64,000 nucleotides of DNA from Niveibacterium sp. 24ML (GTDB lineage: Bacteria; Pseudomonadota; Gammaproteobacteria; Burkholderiales; Rhodocyclaceae), in assembly GCF_026586805.1 (NCBI RefSeq), contig NZ_JAPFHA010000006.1:62001-126000 (forward strand), read 5' to 3'. The notes beneath the pieces are model-generated. The model saw nothing but the letters and a program-made list of their open reading frames with translations. It was not told the DNA's origin and searched no databases. A program made the translations under genes and the position numbers. Below are positions 1 to 7,011 of this stretch, piece after piece (the first letter of the stretch is position 1; every line of letters begins with the position of its first letter).

Positions 1-86
1 AGTGTTGTTCGGGCTTCCACACCCGGTCGCTTCTGTCTCAGCGACGGCGCAAGCATGCAGCATCGAATCAGTTGAGGTCAAGTACA

Positions 87-698
87 TCATCGCTCCCAGG
101 TCGCCGATTCAATCGCGGCCACACACGCAGGGAGAACCATTGCGAGCGCGCTCGGATCAATCAAGTCGGCGCATCGAGACATGCCGGCGGTGCTCAGCGA
201 TGACGCGCCTTCACTGCGCCGGCCGATGGACAAGCCTACGAACAGGTCACTCACGAACTCACCTTTGACCGCTGCCATCGCCCACTGACGGAGTGTTTCG
301 TCGGTCAAGGCATCCACTCGCCGCCGAAGCTCCAGCAAACGGTCCGGCGACGAGAACGCCAGTCGCAGCGCATCACCGACAACGCGATCAGCAGCGAAGG
401 CCACGTCGCCCTGCCAGTCCAGACCATCAAATGCGACTTGCGCCCAACAGCGCTCAAGCAACACCCCGGCACTTGCTTGAGCCCCCCAGCCGTGCGGGCG
501 ATCCGCCGCGGTCGGGCATGCGAGCTTCAAAATGGCGTACCCGAGCACGCGACCAAGCGTGAAGGCGCGTTGCGGCGCAGGAAGGCGCGCAGGCCAAGAA
601 GAAGGATCGGGCAAACAGCTGACTTCGTTGGAGCGTCCGCACACGTTGAAGACGAGCGCGGCATGCCATCGATCCAGCAGATCGAAAGGAGGTCTCAT
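87..698 (-). CDS. Hypothetical protein, third gene of cassette copy A
   Basis: This 203-residue protein matches no family I recognise. It is a paralogue of the protein at 4990-5460. Both have RW-x-AALVF near the N-terminus, an LG...LKLA...P segment in the middle, and a C-terminal stretch of the form LRxRxDAxT...WAMxAVxG. Its ATG overlaps the stop of the AlpA-like gene before it by four bases (ATGA), which suggests translational coupling. It is longer than its paralogue at the C-terminus. No signal peptide or membrane segment is evident. Its presence in both cassettes behind two DNA-binding proteins suggests it acts with them, but the function is unknown. Confidence 0.75.
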   Translation of the reverse strand: MRPPFDLLDRWHAALVFNVCGRSNEVSCLPDPSSWPARLPAPQRAFTLGRVLGYAILKLACPTAADRPHGWGAQASAGVLLERCWAQVAFDGLDWQGDVAFAADRVVGDALRLAFSSPDRLLELRRRVDALTDETLRQWAMAAVKGEFVSDLFVGLSIGRRSEGASSLSTAGMSRCADLIDPSALAMVLPACVAAIESATWER

Positions 699-928
699 AG
701 CGCACGCCCCCGCAGAGCTTCGTCAATCCGCGAGGCAATCCAGCGATCGACGGACTCTGAAGGCACAGCCGATGCGCGCGGGCCAAGCTTCACCAATGGC
801 CCCAGGCGGCCGGCTGCGATTTCTCGATAGGCCTGCGCCTTTGAGATGCCCATGCGCTTCGCGGCAACAGGCACTTTCTCAAGCGCCGTCTGGCGAACTG
901 GCGCGAGAACACTACGAGCGGCGATCAC
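695..928 (-). CDS. AlpA-like small HTH regulator, copy A
   Basis: This 77-residue protein has the layout of AlpA/excisionase-type winged-helix regulators. An AAKRMGISKAQAYREIAAG helix-turn-helix lies near residues 21-41, followed by GPLVKLGPRASAVPSESVDRW, the usual strand plus C-terminal helix ending in W. AlpA-type proteins control excision or integrase expression in P4-like elements, so a regulatory role is likely. Two relatives are at 2170-2400 and 5457-5693. The start overlaps the preceding gene's stop as ATGA, and its own stop overlaps the next start the same way, so the three genes form one tightly coupled unit. Confidence 0.8.
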   Translation of the reverse strand: MIAARSVLAPVRQTALEKVPVAAKRMGISKAQAYREIAAGRLGPLVKLGPRASAVPSESVDRWIASRIDEALRGRAL

Positions 929-1113
929 TTCGCCACCTCAACGGCACGCGGATGAATCAGTCGCTGCAGCGAATCGGACGGCCACATCAAGCGGCCATTC
1001 GGCAAGCGCCGAGGCCGCAACCCGTAGTAGTGCCCCTCGCGGCATACGGCGGCCCGTAGCGATTGCGCTTTGAGGCCGAGGGCCTCTGCGAGTTGTTCTG
1101 TTGTGATGCCCAT
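925..1113 (-). CDS. Small HTH DNA-binding protein, first gene of cassette copy A
   Basis: This is a 62-residue protein with an N-terminal ITTEQLAEALGLKAQSLRAA segment that reads as a helix-turn-helix, then YYGLRP and LPNGRLMWP. The copy at 5690-5878 is highly similar, including TTEQLA, SLRAAV, GLRP and LPNGRL. The ATG is preceded by an AGGAG ribosome binding site eight bases upstream. It is the first gene of the cassette, and a phased hexamer array begins about 50 bp upstream. A role in binding that array is an inference. The exact family is not identified. Confidence 0.75.
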   Translation of the reverse strand: MGITTEQLAEALGLKAQSLRAAVCREGHYYGLRPRRLPNGRLMWPSDSLQRLIHPRAVEVAK

Positions 1114-1147
1114 GAATGCTCTCCTGTAACGCCAATTGATGGCTTGG

Positions 1148-1212
1148 AGTGCATTTCAATCCCAGGTGCATTGAGGTGCGCCGCAGGGGCAGTTGGGTGC
1201 ATCGTTGGTGCA
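1148..1212 (-). promoter_or_regulatory. Helically phased GGTGCA array upstream of cassette A
   Basis: On the plus strand the hexamers start at 1165 (GGTGCA), 1175 (GGTGCG), 1186 (GGGGCA), 1196 (GGTGCA) and 1207 (GGTGCA). Spacings are 10, 11, 10 and 11 bp, close to one helical turn, so all sites face the same side of the DNA. A further AGTGCA lies at 1148. A TTGAAATGC block between the array and the gene is shared with the copy at 5933-5979. The arrangement fits an operator for a cooperatively binding protein. Confidence 0.65.
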
Positions 1213-1237
1213 CTTCGGAACGCTTGCGCGTCTCGAA

Positions 1238-2023
1238 TCATCGGCATCGATTCACTTTCACGTTTGCACCGAACGGGATATGTGCAGACGTCTGCACTGT
1301 CGACACCGGCGCATCAGCGGCCCAAGTCGCAAGGCAACCCGCCTTGATCACGTCAAAGTCATAGCGATTTCGTCCGCGCTTCGCTGCGGCCACCCATGCG
1401 TATAGGCTGGGCTTCTTGAGCGCAGAAGCAAGCGCCGGATAGGCGTCGCCGAAGCGATCAAGCAAGGCCTGTTTGGTACCTATGATCGCCGGTTCAGGAT
1501 TATCGGAAACGAGGGTCAAGCCAGGCGCCTCTGTCCGCTTGATGGGTGGCGAGCAAACCGCTGCGATCCATGCCGCCAAGTGCTCCCCCGGCGCAACACC
1601 AGGACTCAGCGATAACCACGTGACGAAATCCGCACACCTGACGATGAAGGTTGTGCGTACCACCGCGCCCGTAGCGACGCGCTCCATGTGAAATTCATCA
1701 GCCCAACTACCTCTGGCCGAAGTCGTGATTTTCCGAACTGAGAAGGTCTGCTCCGATCGCGTGACCGTCGTCGCCTTCAATGCACCGCAATCAATCGCCC
1801 TGCGCATCGTTTCAACCATAGCGCGCCGCCCGTGCAGCGTTTCACGCCGGGGCGTTCTTCCATCTGGAAACTGAAGACGGGAAATCTCATCGAGAGACAG
1901 TTGTTGCGGCCACTCGTCTCCAGCCGTGTTCGATGCAGCTGCCGGCTCACCGGACGGTGCAACGTCAAAGCGTTTCGGACCGATGCCACAAAGGCGTTTT
2001 GCATACAGCCAACTGAAACTCAT
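1238..2023 (-). CDS. Hypothetical protein with possible C-terminal HTH
   Basis: The 261-residue protein begins at an ATG with GGGGAGG just upstream. A GTG at 2170 in the same frame would give 310 residues and would overlap the preceding AlpA-like stop, but it has no ribosome binding site. The C-terminal third (DRFGDAYPALASALKKPSLYAW followed by a basic stretch) resembles a helix-turn-helix, so a DNA-binding role is possible. The middle is rich in W, R and T and matches no family I know. It lies between an AlpA-like gene and cassette A. Confidence 0.65.
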   Translation of the reverse strand: MSFSWLYAKRLCGIGPKRFDVAPSGEPAAASNTAGDEWPQQLSLDEISRLQFPDGRTPRRETLHGRRAMVETMRRAIDCGALKATTVTRSEQTFSVRKITTSARGSWADEFHMERVATGAVVRTTFIVRCADFVTWLSLSPGVAPGEHLAAWIAAVCSPPIKRTEAPGLTLVSDNPEPAIIGTKQALLDRFGDAYPALASALKKPSLYAWVAAAKRGRNRYDFDVIKAGCLATWAADAPVSTVQTSAHIPFGANVKVNRCR

Positions 2024-2169
2024 ATGCCTCCCCATTCTCGCCTCAGACACTTCACGACATGAGAGCTTTCGATTCAAGAACAGTCCGCCAGGCAGACCGC
2101 CACCAGGGCAAAGAGATGACCGCTTAGCGGTGCCGTTGGTGTCGTAGCCGAATGGCGGCCAGACCACCA

Positions 2170-2400
2170 CTACCGGCCGGAATATGCGTTCGCATCTTCG
2201 ATGCGTTGCGCAATCCAGCGATCAACGGACGATGAAGGCAGGGCAGAAGCAGATTTCCCGATCTTGACCAATGGACCTACGCGCCCAGCATGAATCTCGC
2301 GATACACCTGGCGCACCGATATCGCCATTCGCTTCGCTGCACTGGGTAGCCGTTCAAGTTGAAGATGGGCGCCGCCATGCAAAGTTGATGCGTTTGCCAT
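2170..2400 (-). CDS. AlpA-like small HTH regulator, copy C
   Basis: The 76-residue protein has PSAAKRMAISVRQVYREIHAG as its helix-turn-helix and GPLVKIGKSASALPSSSVDRW as the following wing and helix, almost the same as the copy at 695-928. The ATG at 2400 has AGAGG upstream. A longer reading to 2472 would cross the terminator arm, so it was not chosen. This copy is not in a cassette: it lies just after the capsid-gene terminator and before the 261-residue protein, so it is probably transcribed separately from the capsid unit. Confidence 0.78.
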   Translation of the reverse strand: MANASTLHGGAHLQLERLPSAAKRMAISVRQVYREIHAGRVGPLVKIGKSASALPSSSVDRWIAQRIEDANAYSGR

Positions 2401-2433
2401 ACAGAACCTCTGCCATTGATGACGAAATACGCA

Positions 2434-2494
2434 CAAAAAAAAGCACCCGTCTGTGCCGGCCATGCCCGGCATCCCTCGGGTGCTACAGACGGGT
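2434..2494 (-). terminator. Intrinsic terminator after the capsid-like gene
   Basis: ACCCGTCTGT (2445-2454) pairs with ACAGACGGGT (2485-2494). A GC-rich inner hairpin fills the loop, and an A run at 2435-2442 becomes a U run on the minus-strand transcript. It ends the Mor/coiled-coil/capsid unit. Confidence 0.8.
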
Positions 2495-2558
2495 CAGCCG
2501 CCCCGCCTGCGGGTGGCGATCCGGGACCGCCTTTGCCATAAAGCAACGAAGGAGACGA

Positions 2559-3683
2559 TCACGCTCCAGGGTTTGTGATGGCGCCGCGCGGGTCCGCGCC
2601 AGCAACACCAAAATCGAGAATTACCCTTGCCTGCATGCCGTCGCAGTCAAAGCTCTCCTGCATCAGCACGGACGGCGACTCATTCCCTCCGATGAATCCG
2701 ACTTGCAATGCGGCACATATCGCCGGATCAGCGAATGCGTACCACCTTGTGCCATAGAGCCGTGGTGTTCCGATTACCTGGCGGAACATATTCCGCACTT
2801 CATTGAGACGACCGATGACGTTCGACGGTTCGGTATCGAACTCCGAATCGTTGACAATTCTTGCTTCCCCTTCAAGAAGCACAGGTCCGAGCCAGGAAGC
2901 CGGCTCAAGGTCAATCCAGCTGTCCGTCGTGCCTGGTTCCGTCTGCGCCTTGAACGCCGAGCGCGCAGCGCGGAAAGATGGAACCGAAGGCGCTGCCGCA
3001 GGCGAAACGATGTTCTTGTGGTTGGCGTGAAACAGAGGCAACCCGTCATCGATGATCGGCCCGTTTCCGCCGTTCATCGCAAGCAGAGCAAAGACATCGG
3101 CCTCGATTGTCCGCGCCGCGGCTTCGCCCAACTGTTCGGCTGCAGCGGTGAGCGCCAACAAACTGTCATTCACGATGGTTTCGCGAGAGATACGAATGAT
3201 GTTTCCCTTCGTTCCGGCGCGCAGCGTGTCGGACTCACCATCGGGCAGCGACTTGTATTTGAACTCTCCCAACTCGTTCTTTTTATCCAGATTCCCAATC
3301 GATCCAATCCGGACAGTGCGGTGGTCACGAAAGTCTGCAAGATCCACGACGCGGCAAAAGCTTCGCCAAGAAAAGGCGCGCTTTGCATACCCTACCTGCA
3401 TCGATTTATGCAGCACGTTCTCCAGCAATACAGGAAAGTCGCTGCTGGATTGAAAGAACGCTGCAGCGACTACCTCGGGCGGGCTCATTCCCGAGACGTT
3501 CACCCCTGCGGCCTTAGCCGACTCCTTCGCAAGATCAAGCAACGAAGCGTGCCGGAACACGTTTTGTCGGGCCTCGATTTTTGCGGTCACGGCGTCAAGC
3601 ACGCCTGCGCGGTACAACAGACCTTTCGTCTTTTCTTCGATAACTGCGCGGGCGTAGGGAGTAAGGTCACTTATGGATTTCAT
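2559..3683 (-). CDS. Phage major-capsid-like protein
   Basis: The 374-residue protein resembles the C-terminal half of phage prohead-protease/major-capsid fusion proteins and Mu-like major head subunits. Family-like segments are SSDFPVLLENVLHKSM (about 80-95), a W-x-x-F-x-R-V-x-D-x-x-DF stretch (about 106-118), GEFKY, RISRETIVNDSL, and LFHANHKN, in the usual order. The protease half is absent and no protease gene is adjacent. The ATG at 3683 was chosen because GAGGGG lies nine bases upstream; an ATG three codons earlier sits directly against it. The coiled-coil gene is 13 bp upstream and a terminator follows. It may form a small capsid, interfere with a helper phage's capsid, or be a relic. 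Confidence 0.8.
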   Translation of the reverse strand: MKSISDLTPYARAVIEEKTKGLLYRAGVLDAVTAKIEARQNVFRHASLLDLAKESAKAAGVNVSGMSPPEVVAAAFFQSSSDFPVLLENVLHKSMQVGYAKRAFSWRSFCRVVDLADFRDHRTVRIGSIGNLDKKNELGEFKYKSLPDGESDTLRAGTKGNIIRISRETIVNDSLLALTAAAEQLGEAAARTIEADVFALLAMNGGNGPIIDDGLPLFHANHKNIVSPAAAPSVPSFRAARSAFKAQTEPGTTDSWIDLEPASWLGPVLLEGEARIVNDSEFDTEPSNVIGRLNEVRNMFRQVIGTPRLYGTRWYAFADPAICAALQVGFIGGNESPSVLMQESFDCDGMQARVILDFGVAGADPRGAITNPGA

Positions 3684-3696
3684 GGCTGACATCCCC

Positions 3697-4227
3697 TCAC
3701 GCGCCAAGCTTGTTCTTCGCGCGCCCAAGGGCGGCATCGAGCTGGCTCGGCGAAGGCTCGGGAATCGCGTCACCGATCAAGGAGCCAGGGTCCCATTTGA
3801 AGCCGCCATGAACCGAGGCGTACAAGGCGTGCAAATCGGTACAAAGCTCTTGCAAGCGTTTGTCGCCGCGAACTTTTGCGATGATTTCTTCAACCGCAGA
3901 ATCCAGCCGCTTTAGGCGAAGCTGTTTCTCGCGGTTGATCGCATTCATGATTTCCATGTCGATGTTGCCGATCTCACGTCGTGCGACGGAGATACTGCGC
4001 TCAGTGTTACCCAGCGACTCCGTGAGTGCATTCAGCGAAGTCCTCACGGACGCTGAGTCGCCAGGAAGCCCTCTCAACTCTCTCGACATCTCGAAATCGA
4101 GCTGATCATGCGCAGCACTGATCTTCTTCTTCGCATCGTCAATCACACCCTCCAACCGTGCGACTTCGTTTATCAAGTGCAATTGCTGCGCGCGAAGCTC
4201 AGCACTGGAAAAGCTTTCTTTGGACAT
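3697..4227 (-). CDS. Coiled-coil protein before the capsid-like gene, possible scaffold
   Basis: The 176-residue, strongly charged protein has long heptad-like helices (roughly residues 15-120, beginning AELRAQQLHLINEVARLEGV) and a short C-terminal tail rich in P, S and K. The ATG at 4227 has GGAG upstream. No enzymatic motif or membrane segment is visible. Its place directly before a capsid gene matches that of scaffolding proteins in many phages, and its predicted helical character fits, but no sequence match to a scaffold family is claimed. Confidence 0.65.
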   Translation of the reverse strand: MSKESFSSAELRAQQLHLINEVARLEGVIDDAKKKISAAHDQLDFEMSRELRGLPGDSASVRTSLNALTESLGNTERSISVARREIGNIDMEIMNAINREKQLRLKRLDSAVEEIIAKVRGDKRLQELCTDLHALYASVHGGFKWDPGSLIGDAIPEPSPSQLDAALGRAKNKLGA

Positions 4228-4321
4228 TGGGACAGTCTCCGTAAGTGACAAAGTGCCGGCCGCGCCTTTGCGGTCTCGGCGTGGCGCGTGTTGTCACGTT
4301 ATGGCGTAGGGGGTGCAATGT

Positions 4322-4666
4322 TCATGGTGCAATTTGCACGATATTCGAGCCGGGCTCGCCATGACCGTCCGAGCCCTTCGCGACCCAGTTGTAGATGGTC
4401 CGGCGCGAAACGCCGTGTTTTGCGGCAAGTTCGTCGTGGTTGTTTCCCTTGAACTCGTTGAGCACTTGGGCACGGCGATTCCTTCGCGTGATCTGCGGCG
4501 CCTGGGGGATATAGACGTACTCGCCACCACGCGCGCGGCTGACACGCAGCATCAACGCCGCAGCAACTGACTTTGCTTGCTCCGCACCCATACCCATTTC
4601 GCCTACCAGAGCACTGGCAAGGATCTGCTCTACCGACAGTTGCGCTTCGTGCTTCTCCAGTTTCAT
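4322..4666 (-). CDS. Mor-family transcription activator, copy A
   Basis: This 114-residue protein follows the Mu Mor/C pattern: an N-terminal helical dimerisation region, GGEYVYIP (residues 48-54), a basic RRNRR segment, then FKGNNHDELAAKHGVSRRTI as the helix-turn-helix (about 72-97). Mor activates the middle promoter of phage Mu as a dimer. The ATG was chosen for GAGGTG ten bases upstream. The upstream promoter region is conserved with copy B at 6154-6531 (shared CGCACCCTGAAAATG block). It is the first gene of the unit leading to the capsid-like gene, so it may control that unit. Confidence 0.85.
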   Translation of the reverse strand: MKLEKHEAQLSVEQILASALVGEMGMGAEQAKSVAAALMLRVSRARGGEYVYIPQAPQITRRNRRAQVLNEFKGNNHDELAAKHGVSRRTIYNWVAKGSDGHGEPGSNIVQIAP

Positions 4667-4989
4667 GTTGTGCACCTCGTGACCATTGACATGGCGCGAT
4701 GCTGTGCAAATAGCTGTCTCATTTTCAGGGTGCGAATGGGACTATTTTTGTGGTCACGACACCGAACGCCGAACGATGGAGCTGGCCGATACGTCCAAGG
4801 CGAATAGACCGCACCTCGTCTGCATGCGCGCGGACGCGTGAAGGGACTCGCGTTTTGCGAGGCCCCGGCTGTGCCTTCGCAATGAGACAAGACCCGATGA
4901 TCGGAAGGCTGCGAATCAACAGGACGATCCCCTTTGTTGCGACGGGCGAAAACGGCCGCAGCGAAATGGCAGTTGCCGTCCGAAGCGCC
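4667..4989. other. Gap upstream of Mor copy A
   Basis: About 320 bp without a convincing gene. The 90 bp nearest Mor copy A are closely similar to the region upstream of Mor copy B, including a CGCACCCTGAAAATG block, and probably hold its promoter. A 96-codon minus-strand reading frame (4725-5015) overlaps the end of the preceding gene, but it has no recognisable domain or good ribosome binding site and was not called. Confidence 0.5.
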
Positions 4990-5460
4990 TTAGCGATCGT
5001 CCAGCAATCCAGCAAACGTGTCGGGCGGCTCGATCCCTTGAACGGCCATCATTGCCCACTCGTGAAGCGCTGCATTCGTCACCGCGTCAATCCTGTTGCG
5101 CAGCGTTTTCAACCTGGTCGGTGGCGAACATAGTGCGAGCTGAATCACAACATCCAGCGTTGCCAGGGCAGCGTCTTTCGTATCGTCGTGGCCGTAGTGT
5201 CGGGTCATCGCGCTAATCAGCCCATAGCCAGAGCGGTCAACGCCGAAGCGGCAATCGTCTGCAAATGGACGGGCGAGCTTGAGCAACGCAACACCAAGAA
5301 CACCACCAAGCAGGCTGGGCGCCGTCGCATTCTCGGTGAGAAACTCGCGTGGGAAACATCGCCCGTCCGGGATTGCTCCTTCCTCGGCGCTGTCGTTACG
5401 GAAACCAAATACCAGCGCTGCACGCCAGCGCTCAATAAGCACATCTCTATTGGCGCTCAT
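4990..5460 (-). CDS. Hypothetical protein, third gene of cassette copy B
   Basis: The 156-residue protein is a paralogue of the one at 87-698. They share RWRAALVF near residue 11, LLKLARP in the middle and DAVTNAALHEWAMMAVQG near the end. It is shorter than its relative, ending about 15 residues after the shared C-terminal segment. The ATG overlaps the AlpA-like stop by four bases. Function is unknown. Conservation of the WAM-x-AV core in two diverged copies indicates a constrained protein rather than chance coding. Confidence 0.75.
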   Translation of the reverse strand: MSANRDVLIERWRAALVFGFRNDSAEEGAIPDGRCFPREFLTENATAPSLLGGVLGVALLKLARPFADDCRFGVDRSGYGLISAMTRHYGHDDTKDAALATLDVVIQLALCSPPTRLKTLRNRIDAVTNAALHEWAMMAVQGIEPPDTFAGLLDDR

Positions 5461-5693
5461 TGCTCACGGCCTCTCGTGGCAACAGCGAGGCGCGCAGCAA
5501 TCCGGGCATCAACCGGCGATACCAGCGCTGCCGACGCGCGAGTGCCGAGCTTCAACAGGTATCCGAATCTCCTGGATGCGATCTCGCGAGAAGCCTGAGA
5601 GGTTGAATACCCAATTCGCATCGCGGCATCTGGAACGCGCCCACGACAAGGTGCCAAGTCCGTGCGTTGGATCTGATTTGCCGAGGCGCTCAT
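5457..5693 (-). CDS. AlpA-like small HTH regulator, copy B (diverged)
   Basis: The 78-residue protein aligns with the copies at 695-928 and 2170-2400 through A-x-RIGYSTSQASREIASRR and GYLLKLGTRASAALVSPVDARI. It is the most diverged copy: the usual DRW near the end is DAR, and VYREI is ASREI. The ATG at 5693 was chosen over an upstream GTG because it recreates the ATGA overlap with the preceding gene seen in cassette A and has GAGG upstream. DNA binding is likely, but the loss of the conserved W may weaken it. Confidence 0.72.
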   Translation of the reverse strand: MSASANQIQRTDLAPCRGRVPDAAMRIGYSTSQASREIASRRFGYLLKLGTRASAALVSPVDARIAARLAVATRGREQ

Positions 5694-5878
5694 TTTTCGC
5701 ACCTCGCCGCACGCGCTGTGCCAAGCCTGGCTAGTGCGTCATCCGGCCACGACAAGCGCCCATTCGGAAGACGCTTCGGGCGCAAACCGCAGTAATCCCC
5801 GTTGCGATAGACAGCGGCCCGCAGCGACGGCGCCTTGAGGTGCAAAGCACCTGCCAATTGTTCAGTTGTGAGTCCCAT
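5690..5878 (-). CDS. Small HTH DNA-binding protein, first gene of cassette copy B
   Basis: The 62-residue protein closely matches the one at 925-1113: MGLTTEQLAGALHLKAPSLR, then GLRPKRLPNGRLSWP. The start at 5878 is favoured because the sibling also begins MG-x-TTEQLA; an ATG three codons upstream is possible. A phased hexamer array starts about 55 bp upstream, at nearly the same distance as in cassette A. It overlaps the AlpA-like gene by four bases. Confidence 0.75.
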   Translation of the reverse strand: MGLTTEQLAGALHLKAPSLRAAVYRNGDYCGLRPKRLPNGRLSWPDDALARLGTARAARCEK

Positions 5879-5932
5879 GAAGTGCATCCCAAGTAAGTCC
5901 GTTTGAACGGCATGGAACGCATTTCAAGGGTG

Positions 5933-5979
5933 GGTGCATTCAGGTGCACCACAGGTGCATATGGGGCAATTCAGGTGCA
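5933..5979 (-). promoter_or_regulatory. Helically phased GGTGCA array upstream of cassette B
   Basis: Plus-strand hexamers start at 5933, 5943, 5954, 5963 (GGGGCA variant) and 5974, with spacings of 10, 11, 9 and 11 bp. The conserved GCATTTCAA block at 5919-5927 lies between array and gene, as in cassette A. The repeat unit, number, phasing and distance to the start codon are all preserved between the two copies. Confidence 0.65.
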
Positions 5980-6153
5980 TTGCAGCGATTGACCCGCACG
6001 TCAGCGTGCGTCGGGGAGTCGCAGGGCGCAGCTGCATCCGCAGCCAAAGTCGCCCAGCAGTTCGCCAAAAGGCGGCTAGGTCTTACTGGTCACGGCCCCG
6101 TTTTGCGATCTTCAACCATTGGTACCTGCTGCGGCCGGCAACCTCTGAAATGA

Positions 6154-6531
6154 TCATCGAGCCAAGCCAGTAACGTAGCCTTGGTGACGATTACCGGGCT
6201 TTGCAGGATGCAGCCCCAGCCGGCCATCACCTTCCGAGCCATTTGCGACCCAGTTGTAGATCGTCCGGCGCGAGACGCCGTGCTTCGCTGCAAGTTCGTC
6301 GTGGTTGTTTCCCTTGAACTCTTTGAGCACTTGGGCGCGGCGATTCCTTCGCGTGATTTGCGGCGCCTGGGGGATATAGACGTACTCGCCACCACGCGCG
6401 CGGCTGACACGCAGCATCAACGCCGCAGCAACTGACTTTGCGTGCTCCGCACCCATACCCATTTCGCCCACCAGAGCACTGGCAAGAATCTGCTCTACCG
6501 ACGGTTGCGCTTCGTGCTTCTCCAGTTTCAT
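6154..6531 (-). CDS. Mor-family transcription activator, copy B
   Basis: The 125-residue protein is nearly identical to copy A through residue 100, including GGEYVYIP and the HDELAAKHGVSRRTIYNWVA helix-turn-helix, and then has a different C-terminal tail. The sharp end of similarity suggests recombination at that point. An open frame continues upstream to 6777, but copy A lacks that stretch, and the ATG at 6531 has GAGGTG at the usual distance, so the short start was chosen. It lies upstream of cassette B, about 275 bp from its first gene. Confidence 0.85.
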   Translation of the reverse strand: MKLEKHEAQPSVEQILASALVGEMGMGAEHAKSVAAALMLRVSRARGGEYVYIPQAPQITRRNRRAQVLKEFKGNNHDELAAKHGVSRRTIYNWVANGSEGDGRLGLHPAKPGNRHQGYVTGLAR

Positions 6532-7011
6532 GTTGTGCACCTCGTGACCATTGCCATGGCGCGATGCTGCGCAAATCGCCGTGACATTTTCAGGGTGCGG
6601 ATGACACTGTTTTCTCTGTCGGGATCGACCAGAACCCTCGCCGCCAAGCGCTTCTACTGCATGCCGCTGGTCGTTCAAAAGTAGGTTGGTTTGGCGTCCC
6701 ATGGCAGGCGCCATTCTTCGTAGGATCGCCGCCCATGACTGGAGAAGATTCCCCTCTTTTCGCCCAGCCATAGGCAAGGGGTGGTGGCCATAGTGCTATT
6801 CGTTGCGCCGCATGGCGCGCGGCTGATGTGCGGCAGGTGGAAACTCCTCCGCGCTGAAAAATCGCCTAAAGGTGGGAACCGCCACTGCGCCCCCACCCGT
6901 CGCCACCTGTGGTGGATTCTAAAGACCAAATTCCGGTGCGGGTTTCCGGGGCGTTTCCACCTTTCCCACCGTCACCACCTCAAAAAACCATGAGCCGAGA
7001 ACTTGCACGAT
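6532..7011. other. Gap between Mor copy B and the integrase
   Basis: About 480 bp with no convincing gene. The part nearest Mor copy B shares its promoter region with copy A. The part nearest the integrase carries inverted and direct repeats of a GGTGGAAAC/GGTGGGAAC motif, listed separately. An 84-codon minus-strand frame (6675-6929) has no domain and low-complexity composition. Confidence 0.5.
6835..6970. repeat. Inverted repeat cluster beside the integrase gene
   Basis: AGGTGGAAAC (6835-6844) and GTTTCCACCT (6953-6962) are perfect 10-bp inverted copies. Inside them lie AGGTGGGAAC (6870-6879), the near-palindrome CCACCTGTGGTGG (6903-6915) and TTTCCCACC (6962-6970). The cluster could be a replication origin, a set of recombinase arm sites or an operator. 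Confidence 0.5.

Noticed and set aside
1-63. Possible start of a further minus-strand gene at 63
   Set aside because: Only 21 codons are visible and no ribosome binding site is seen.
2024-2170. GTG start giving a 310-residue version of the 1238-2023 protein
   Set aside because: No ribosome binding site precedes it, and the extension has low-complexity composition. The overlap with the AlpA-like stop is noted but not sufficient.
6154-6777. Longer 207-codon version of Mor copy B
   Set aside because: The extra N-terminus is absent from the near-identical copy A, and the internal ATG has a proper ribosome binding site.
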